From positions 1 through 5,398 of the forward strand of contig SLRF01000012.1 in the NCBI GenBank assembly GCA_007131065.1: a stretch of 5,398 nucleotides of DNA, given 5' to 3'. A program made the translations under genes and the position numbers. Position 1 is the stretch's first letter. Each line of letters begins with the position of its first letter. The notes under the pieces are model-generated. The model saw only the letters and a list, made by a program, of their open reading frames with translations. It was not told the origin of the DNA and did no database searches. Below, one piece after another: positions 1 to 5,398 of this stretch. Source of the DNA: Candidatus Saccharimonadota bacterium. GTDB lineage: Bacteria; Patescibacteriota; Saccharimonadia; QS-5-54-17.

Positions 1-1737
1 AACTACACTCCCGAACATGTATATAAGGTATCTGCCTCGTTCAATACCGATAAAGGAGAGGAGATAGAAGCCGAACTGCCCAAGCCATTAAGCGAGCAGG
101 ATGAGGCGCGTAAATTCGTCCAAGATGCCACCGAAGCGTCTTTTAGTGTAGATACGGTAGAAACTAAGCCATCAACCCGCAATCCTAGCGCACCGTTTAC
201 TACTTCTAGCCTGCAGCAGACGGCTGCACGCAAACTTGGATACAGTGTGCGGCAGACCATGACTCTGGCGCAAAGGTTATATGAAGCCGGGCACATCACT
301 TATATGCGTACCGACTCGGTAGCTCTTGCAAATACAGCTACAAAACAGGCAGAGAAAGTTATAAAAAATTCCTACGGAGATAAGTACCATCAGCACCGTG
401 CCTTCAAGGCAAAGGCAGGAGCTCAAGAAGCCCACGAAGCTATCCGCCCAACCGACTTTACTAAGGAGGAGGCCGGCGAAGACTCCCAGCAAGCAAAGTT
501 ATATGCACTTATCCACTCACGCACGCTAGCTTCGCAGATGAGTCCGGCCAAACTAAAGAAGACGACCATAACTATAGCTAGCGATAAGCACGATAAAAAC
601 CTACTGACAAAAGGCGAAGTAGTCGATTTCCCGGGATTCTTAAAGGTATACCAAGACAGCAAGATCGAAGATACGTTGCTCCCATCCGTAGAAGAAGGTG
701 AAACGCTTAAATTACTAGGACTGGCGGCTCGAGAAACCATCAAGCGTGGTCCAGCCCGTTACAATGAAGCAGCCTTAGTGCGCACCTTAGAAGAGATGGG
801 TATTGGCAGGCCATCTACTTATGCTCCTACCATATCTACCATCCAGACTCGAGGATACGTAGAAAAAGGTGACGTAGAGGGAGTCGATAAAGAGATAAAT
901 ATAATTTCCCTCGAAGACGGACAAGTAAAAGAAACTACCGAAACCATCAAGTACGGCCGAGATACCAACAAATTACTACCTACGCAAATAGCACTACTCG
1001 TAAACGACTTTCTAACCAAGAACTTTCCCGACATCGTCGACTTCGACTTCACCAAAGAGGTAGAAGAAGAGTTCGACCGAATAGCTCACGGTAAGGAAAA
1101 ATGGAACGCCATGATCGCAGACTTCTACGGACCGTTCCATAAGACCATCGAAGCGGCCGAACACCTAAGTAGAGAAGAGGCCAGCGGAGCAGAAGAATTA
1201 GGAACCGACCCAAAAAGCGGCAAACCGATTATCGCCCGCATGGGAAGATATGGACCGATGTTGCAACTGGGACACGCTACCGATGATGAGAAGCCGAAAT
1301 TTGCACCGATACCGAAAGGTAAGAAGCTCCATGAGGTCACATTCGAAGAGGCGCTAAAGCTATTTGAGCTACCAAGGACGGTAGGGAAGACCGAGGAAGG
1401 CGAAGAGATTACCACCAATTTCGGACGCTACGGCCCATACGTAAAAGCCGGATCGCTGTTTGCGGCGCTGCCGGAAGGAGAGGATCCTTTCAGCGTGGAC
1501 GAGGAGACAGCCAAGAGATTAATAGCGGAGAAAATCGAAGAGAACAAAAAGAAAGAGATAGCCGTATACGGAGACATCAAAGTGCTCAACGGCCGTTACG
1601 GCCCATACGTAACAAACGGGAAGGTAAACGCCAAGATACCAAAAGACGTTGAGCCGGAATCCGTGACGGAAGAAAAAGCCAAGGAGCTAATAAAAAACGC
1701 TCCTGTCAAGAAACGACGCAGAGGCAAGAGCAAGTAG
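1..1737 (+). CDS. topA: DNA topoisomerase I (type IA), 3' part; 5' end outside the window
   Basis: Type IA topoisomerase, which relaxes negatively supercoiled DNA by cutting one strand through a 5'-phosphotyrosine link. The frame is open from base 1, so the 579 codons (578 residues plus stop) are the C-terminal part. By comparison with the family about 190-220 residues, including the TOPRIM domain, should lie upstream. Family motifs are seen in order: 'APFTTSSLQQ' ahead of the active site; 'ITYMRTDS' with the catalytic Tyr at 301-303; 'EAHEAIRP' at 427-450; 'GIGRPSTYAPTI' at 799-834. Three topoisomerase C-terminal repeats follow, each marked by 'GRYGP' (1243-1257, 1423-1437, 1591-1605), and then a Lys/Arg-rich end (PVKKRRRGKSK). 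There are no cysteines, so the four-Cys zinc ribbons of the E. coli enzyme are absent; many bacteria carry this repeat type instead. The gene ends with tandem stops TAG TAA. The missing N-terminus is due to the window edge, not visible decay. Identification is very secure. Confidence 0.97.
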   Translation, partial: NYTPEHVYKVSASFNTDKGEEIEAELPKPLSEQDEARKFVQDATEASFSVDTVETKPSTRNPSAPFTTSSLQQTAARKLGYSVRQTMTLAQRLYEAGHITYMRTDSVALANTATKQAEKVIKNSYGDKYHQHRAFKAKAGAQEAHEAIRPTDFTKEEAGEDSQQAKLYALIHSRTLASQMSPAKLKKTTITIASDKHDKNLLTKGEVVDFPGFLKVYQDSKIEDTLLPSVEEGETLKLLGLAARETIKRGPARYNEAALVRTLEEMGIGRPSTYAPTISTIQTRGYVEKGDVEGVDKEINIISLEDGQVKETTETIKYGRDTNKLLPTQIALLVNDFLTKNFPDIVDFDFTKEVEEEFDRIAHGKEKWNAMIADFYGPFHKTIEAAEHLSREEASGAEELGTDPKSGKPIIARMGRYGPMLQLGHATDDEKPKFAPIPKGKKLHEVTFEEALKLFELPRTVGKTEEGEEITTNFGRYGPYVKAGSLFAALPEGEDPFSVDEETAKRLIAEKIEENKKKEIAVYGDIKVLNGRYGPYVTNGKVNAKIPKDVEPESVTEEKAKELIKNAPVKKRRRGKSK

Positions 1738-1769
1738 TAAGTTTCTCCACAATTAACTATAAAGTTCAA

Positions 1770-1798
1770 TTGACACTATATAGGCGTTGTTTTATAAT
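1770..1798 (+). promoter_or_regulatory. Perfect consensus sigma-70-type promoter for the sigma-like/ATPase unit
   Basis: TTGACA at 1770-1775 and TATAAT at 1793-1798 are separated by exactly 17 bp, matching the housekeeping-sigma consensus at all 12 positions. No extended -10 TG is present at the usual place. Transcription would be expected to start near 1804-1807. That leaves only about 5-8 nt before the ATG at 1812, or about 17-20 nt before the in-frame ATG at 1824, so the mRNA is nearly leaderless. The promoter lies in the 74-bp gap after topA and should drive both downstream genes. An 8-bp palindrome, TCAATTGA (1766-1773), overlaps the -35 box; whether it is an operator is unknown. Confidence 0.85.
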
Positions 1799-1811
1799 CA
1801 TAATAACGTAA

Positions 1812-2837
1812 ATGAGATCAATTATGGAGACAACTGCCAGGCCGACACTGGATATACAGCAAATTACGGCCGATATCCTAGAAACTATAGACAAAGAGCG
1901 AGAACGAGAAATCATTTCCCGCCGCTTCGGTTTGCAAGGACGAAAAGAGACGCTAGAAGAGATCGGCAAGGTACTTGGCATCACCCGTGAGCGAGTAAGG
2001 CAGGTCGAAAAACAGGCTCTGCAGCGACTACAAGATTTGGAGCACGAACACATCGAAACCGTGCGCGATTTTTTCACTACTACGCTAGAACAGCTTGGTA
2101 GGATCGTACCGCTACACGAAGTGAGCAAACACGCCGGAACCGAAGAGTCAGCACACGTAAACTTTCTGGCCCATCTAGTGTCGGAGGTATCGGTAATTAC
2201 TGAGAACGACCACTTTCACCACACACTGGCGCTAAGCTCTCACCACGACCATAAAACAGCCAAGAGCCTACACGATGAGCTGGTAAAGACTGTTAAGAAA
2301 TTCAAAGAGCCGATTACACTAGATGACATACATGAAGCGTTCGATAAAAAACTGGATCATCATCACCTGCATGGACTGGCACGCTCGAGTAAGCATTTAG
2401 CGACACTGGATGACAAGTGGGGACTAGTGTCATGGCCCCAGGTAAACCCCAAGAGCATACGTGACAAGATCTATATAATTTTGCAACGCCAGAACGAACC
2501 CATGCATTTTAACGAGATAGCGGACAAGATCAAGAATTCCGATTTTCGGCGCAAAGACGTTACCACCCAGGCAATTCACAACGAACTCATAAAAGATAAG
2601 CGCTTCGTCCTGGTAGGTAGGGGCATATACGCTCTGGACGAATGGGGATTCTCTAAAGGAACTGTGGCAGATGTCATCGAGGGCATACTGAAAGAAGAGT
2701 CGCCACTGCATCGAGATGAGATAATAAAACGCGTTTTAAAGCAACGCCATGTAAAACCGACAACGATTATATTAAACTTACAAGGTAAGGAGCAATTTAA
2801 GCGCGTAGCCAAAGCTACCTACGCTTTATCTGAATAA
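1812..2837 (+). CDS. Sigma-70 region 4 plus HARE-HTH-type winged-helix protein (putative transcription regulator)
   Basis: Predicted DNA-binding, probably RNA polymerase-associated protein of 341 residues. Residues about 28-73 closely match sigma-70 region 4: 'RRFGLQG' (37-43), 'TLEEIGKVLGI' (47-57) and 'TRERVRQVEKQALQRL' (58-73), the helix-turn-helix that reads a -35 box in true sigma factors. I see no region 2, so it should not melt promoters alone. The rest looks like winged-helix units. The best is residues 215-278, starting 'SIRDKIYIILQ' and ending 'GIYALDEWGF', which resembles HARE-HTH domains such as that in RNAP delta. A further unit runs from about 283 to 'TYALSE' at the C-terminus, and a weaker one from about 150 to 212. 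The 130-190 region is His-rich (134-147, 183-187). The start may be ATG 1812 or ATG 1824; neither has a strong Shine-Dalgarno, although 1824 has a weak TGAGA at 1813-1817. A strong promoter lies just upstream, and the stop overlaps the next gene's start. The fold is confident; the regulatory target is unknown. Confidence 0.88.
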   Translation: MRSIMETTARPTLDIQQITADILETIDKEREREIISRRFGLQGRKETLEEIGKVLGITRERVRQVEKQALQRLQDLEHEHIETVRDFFTTTLEQLGRIVPLHEVSKHAGTEESAHVNFLAHLVSEVSVITENDHFHHTLALSSHHDHKTAKSLHDELVKTVKKFKEPITLDDIHEAFDKKLDHHHLHGLARSSKHLATLDDKWGLVSWPQVNPKSIRDKIYIILQRQNEPMHFNEIADKIKNSDFRRKDVTTQAIHNELIKDKRFVLVGRGIYALDEWGFSKGTVADVIEGILKEESPLHRDEIIKRVLKQRHVKPTTIILNLQGKEQFKRVAKATYALSE

Positions 2838-5398
2838 TGAATATAGTTTTCGAATTAATATTTGCCATCATCCAATTCTTGGGCAGACTGCTATTCGATT
2901 GGGGTGGCTGGATAGTCGTCGTGGGGTTCCTGGCATTCTTAATATGGCAGAACGTTCGAAAACAGCGGTGGGTGAGCGACACTAAAAGTACACTTCTGAT
3001 GCTAGAGGTACCACGCGATAACGATAAGCGTGAACTATCAGCGGAACAGCTGTTTGCCAGTCTGCACGGTATACTTAGGCCTAAGCAAGAACTCATAAAA
3101 GAAGGTGCGTTGCAGGAGCATATAAGCTTCGAAGTAGCTTCAGTTGGCCAAAGAATAAAATTCTACATATGGACGCCTAAGCATTTGAAAAACTTCATAG
3201 AAGGACAGATTTATGCTCAGTACCCAAGTGTGAACATAGTAGACATGGGGGAGGACGACTACGCTACCACTACTGTAGTAGACAATAGCCACACCCAGAT
3301 GGCTGAACTAACACTCACGAACAACGACGCCTTGCCGATTCGCACCTTCAACAGCTTCGAGGTGGATCCCCTGGGAGGTATCACTGCCGTACTTGCCAAA
3401 TTAGAAGAGCACAATGAGCAGGCCTGGATACAAGTTCTCGCCCGACCACTGGAAGATAGCTGGCATAGAAAAGGGGAGAACTATATTAACAAGGTCCGTG
3501 GAGGTAATGCTAAGCTGATGTCGGCCAACGGCCTAGCAGATAGTTTGCAGAAGCTTCTTACCGATTTCTTCCGCGCCCTCTGGAAACCGCCAGAAAACAG
3601 TGGTAGTAGTGGCGGGGAAAAGAAGGAGATGTCCGACCAAGAGAAGGCTATGGTTCAAGCCGCCAACGACAAGATCTCCAAACTCGGATACGAAGTAACT
3701 ATTCGATTGCTACATACCGGCACCGATAAAAATCTTTCCCGATTACGCATTCAAGCGCTAGTAGGTGCCTTCAAGCAGTTTAATGACACCACTAACAGCT
3801 TCAAGGTCAAGAGAACTTATTATCAAGAAGAGGCGCTAAAACGCTACAAGGCAAGATTATTCATAGACAAAGGCTTCATTCTCAATATCGAGGAGCTAGC
3901 CAGTCTATACCACCTACCACACGCCAATGTAGAAACCCCTAGCATGGTATGGGCCAATACTAAAACTGCCGAACCTCCGTCTAATCTACCGACCACTAGA
4001 GATGTAGGTCCCGAGGTCCTCAGCCCCATAGGAGTCACGAATTTCCGCGGCGGTAACCGCCAATTTGGTATCAAGCGAGTAGACCGCGGACGACACACTT
4101 ATGTAGTAGGGCAGACAGGTACTGGAAAATCCGGCTTGCTGACATTAATGTCTCTTTCTGACATCTACTACGATCATGGCTTCGGAGTTATAGACCCCCA
4201 TGGCGACTTAGCTACCGATATACTGCGTTACGTACCACAAAGCCGCATAAAGGACGTGGTGTATTTTAATCCATCCGATACCGACTACCCGATAGCGTTC
4301 AACCCCCTAGAGGTGACCGACCCCAGTCTGAAAAACCACATATCCTCGGAAGTAGTAGGCGCACTTAAGCGCATGTTTGGCTACTCCTGGGGTCCGAGGC
4401 TAGAATACATACTACGCTATACCATCCTGGCTCTGCTGGACTATCCTAATGCTACTTTGCTGGGCGTGACTCGTATGCTTACGGAGAAAGAGTACCGTAA
4501 CGACGTGATAAGCAACATCCAGGACCCGGTAGTGAAGAACTTCTGGGTGAACGAGTTCGCCTCATGGAACGATAAGTTTGCCTCCGAAGCGGTAGCTCCT
4601 ATCCTAAACAAGGTCGGAGCTTTCACAGCCAATCCATTGATCCGTAATATTATCGGTCAGCCTAAAAGCGCCTTTAATATCCGTAATATGATGGACGAGG
4701 GCAAGATACTGATAGTCAATCTCTCGCGTGGCCAAGTAGGAGAAGACAATGCCGCTACACTAGGAGCGCTGATGGTGACGAAGGTACAGCTAGCCGCCAT
4801 GTCTAGGGCCAATATAGAACACATCGACAATCGCCGGCCCTTCCAGCTCTACGTAGACGAGTTCCAGAACTTTGCTACCGACTCTTTCGCAGTAATACTT
4901 TCCGAAGCTAGAAAATATGGCCTGAACCTCACTATAGCCAACCAGTACATATCCCAAATGCCTCAAGAAGTACGCGACGCAGTTTTCGGCAACGTAGGAA
5001 GCATCATATCTTTCCGTGTGAGCGCCGACGACGCTCCGTACCTGGCTAAATACTTCGCTCCTACATTCGAAGGAGAGGACCTTATAAAACTTAATAACCG
5101 CCACTTCATAATCAGTATGAGTATAGACGGGGAGAAGGTGCCGGCCTTTACCGCCCTGTCTTTGAATATACCCGAGTCCGAAGGCAATTATATACCAGAG
5201 ATCATCCAGCACTCCCGCTCGCTCTTTAGCTCTTCTCGCACGGAAGTCGAAGCCGAAATACGCTCCTGGGCCGAACTAGTGCGCAATAAGCAACCCGACC
5301 AAAAACAAAAACACCACAACAAACAATCTCAGCCAGCTCATCAGAAGCAACAGCATCATAATCAGCCCAACAGACAACAACACCACCAAGCCAAGAAG
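2837..5398 (+). CDS. VirD4/TraD-like type IV secretion/conjugation ATPase, membrane-anchored; 3' end outside the window
   Basis: Hexameric-type DNA-translocase or coupling ATPase of the VirD4/TraD/VirB4 superfamily, with 854 codons and no stop before the window edge. Residues about 4-37 are hydrophobic and give one or two membrane segments, with the rest probably cytoplasmic. Residues about 50-375 form an accessory domain, split by a Ser/Gly/Glu/Lys-rich linker at 253-264 and closing with 'LYHLPH'. The motor domain follows: Walker A 'GQTGTGKS' at residues 425-432 (4109-4132), 'IDPHGDL' at 452-458, 'YVDEFQNF' at 672-679 (Walker B with D674/E675), and 'TIANQY' as the likely sensor strand. The tail from about residue 815 is Gln/His/Lys-rich. 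ATG 2837 overlaps the preceding TAA by one base and lacks a Shine-Dalgarno, so reinitiation after the upstream gene is likely. No other start would keep the membrane anchor. Known relatives pump DNA or protein through type IV systems; whether this one serves conjugation, DNA uptake or another export role cannot be told here. No VirB or relaxase gene is in view. Confidence 0.93.
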   Translation, partial: MNIVFELIFAIIQFLGRLLFDWGGWIVVVGFLAFLIWQNVRKQRWVSDTKSTLLMLEVPRDNDKRELSAEQLFASLHGILRPKQELIKEGALQEHISFEVASVGQRIKFYIWTPKHLKNFIEGQIYAQYPSVNIVDMGEDDYATTTVVDNSHTQMAELTLTNNDALPIRTFNSFEVDPLGGITAVLAKLEEHNEQAWIQVLARPLEDSWHRKGENYINKVRGGNAKLMSANGLADSLQKLLTDFFRALWKPPENSGSSGGEKKEMSDQEKAMVQAANDKISKLGYEVTIRLLHTGTDKNLSRLRIQALVGAFKQFNDTTNSFKVKRTYYQEEALKRYKARLFIDKGFILNIEELASLYHLPHANVETPSMVWANTKTAEPPSNLPTTRDVGPEVLSPIGVTNFRGGNRQFGIKRVDRGRHTYVVGQTGTGKSGLLTLMSLSDIYYDHGFGVIDPHGDLATDILRYVPQSRIKDVVYFNPSDTDYPIAFNPLEVTDPSLKNHISSEVVGALKRMFGYSWGPRLEYILRYTILALLDYPNATLLGVTRMLTEKEYRNDVISNIQDPVVKNFWVNEFASWNDKFASEAVAPILNKVGAFTANPLIRNIIGQPKSAFNIRNMMDEGKILIVNLSRGQVGEDNAATLGALMVTKVQLAAMSRANIEHIDNRRPFQLYVDEFQNFATDSFAVILSEARKYGLNLTIANQYISQMPQEVRDAVFGNVGSIISFRVSADDAPYLAKYFAPTFEGEDLIKLNNRHFIISMSIDGEKVPAFTALSLNIPESEGNYIPEIIQHSRSLFSSSRTEVEAEIRSWAELVRNKQPDQKQKHHNKQSQPAHQKQQHHNQPNRQQHHQAKK
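5279..5398 (+). other. Gln/His/Lys-rich low-complexity C-terminal tail of the ATPase
   Basis: The last 40 codons before the window edge encode residues 815-854, with 12 Gln, 7 His (three HH pairs) and many Lys, Asn and Pro. The DNA here is rich in A and C with few T (about nine in 120 bases) and contains repeated CAA, CAC and CAT codons. It follows the folded motor domain and looks disordered. Such tails may bind partners or DNA, or may be unconstrained; nothing here decides between these. The tail continues beyond the window, so its full length is unknown. Confidence 0.8.

Noticed and set aside
1..1737. topA as a 5'-truncated pseudogene
   Set aside because: The frame is open from the first base with intact motifs and no frameshift, so the missing N-terminus is explained by the window edge.
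1738..1770. Possible rho-independent terminator after topA
   Set aside because: I found no GC-rich stem followed by a T run; only short AT-rich partial inverted repeats (AACT...AGTT) are present. Read-through from topA is possible.
1766..1773. Palindrome TCAATTGA as an operator
   Set aside because: Eight AT-rich bases overlapping the -35 box can arise by chance. It is noted with the promoter but not called as a regulatory site.
1787..1990. Plus-strand open frame of 67 codons overlapping the start of the sigma-like gene
   Set aside because: It lies in another frame within the strongly conserved region-4 coding sequence, has no ribosome-binding site, and its translation is low-complexity and Arg-rich with no recognisable domain.
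1766..2128. Minus-strand open frame of 120 codons covering the promoter and region 4
   Set aside because: Its translation is a Ser/Cys/Arg-rich shadow of the plus-strand gene, with no promoter or motif of its own.
1812..2837. A complete alternative sigma factor
   Set aside because: Only region 4 is recognisable and it is at the N-terminus. No region 2 (-10 binding, core binding) is seen anywhere in the 341 residues.
4790..5212. Minus-strand open frame of 140 codons
   Set aside because: It is antisense to the conserved Walker B region of the ATPase. Its translation shows no motif and the plus frame is clearly coding.
1..5398. Recoded UGA (glycine) as in Gracilibacteria/Absconditabacteria
   Set aside because: None of the three genes contains an in-frame TGA, and conserved glycines are encoded by GGN, so the standard bacterial code fits.

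Overview
The window holds three plus-strand genes in a tight row and fits a chromosome of a Patescibacteria/CPR bacterium, most plausibly Candidatus Saccharibacteria (TM7). That assignment is inference. It rests on mid-range GC by eye (roughly 45-50%), the standard genetic code (no in-frame UGA), the very short spacing between genes, and two proteins of types I associate with CPR genomes: a sigma-region-4 plus HARE-type HTH protein, and a VirD4/TraD-like ATPase with 'LYHLPH' and 'IDPHGDL' signatures. No rRNA or other phylogenetic marker is present to settle it.

Layout: (1) 1-1737 is the 3' part of topA, DNA topoisomerase I. The 5' end lies outside the window; the catalytic tyrosine is at 301-303 and three C-terminal 'GRYGP' repeats are followed by a basic tail. 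(2) 1738-1811 is a 74-bp spacer with no visible terminator hairpin. It carries a perfect sigma-70-type promoter, TTGACA-17 bp-TATAAT (1770-1798). (3) 1812-2837 encodes a 341-residue protein with a sigma-factor region 4 at its N-terminus followed by winged-helix/HARE-HTH-like units, and no sigma region 2. (4) 2837-5398 is a large open frame with no stop inside the window (854 codons so far). It encodes a membrane-anchored type IV secretion/conjugation-type coupling ATPase, and its ATG overlaps the preceding TAA by one base.

Genes 3 and 4 look like one transcription unit driven by the consensus promoter, with translational coupling at the 1-nt overlap. The most interesting point is this pairing of a sigma-like, RNAP-delta-like regulator with a DNA-translocase-type ATPase. 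A second unusual point is that none of the roughly 1,770 residues encoded here is a cysteine. There are no RNA genes, mobile elements, CRISPR arrays or long repeats that I can support, and no gene-free stretch longer than 300 bases.
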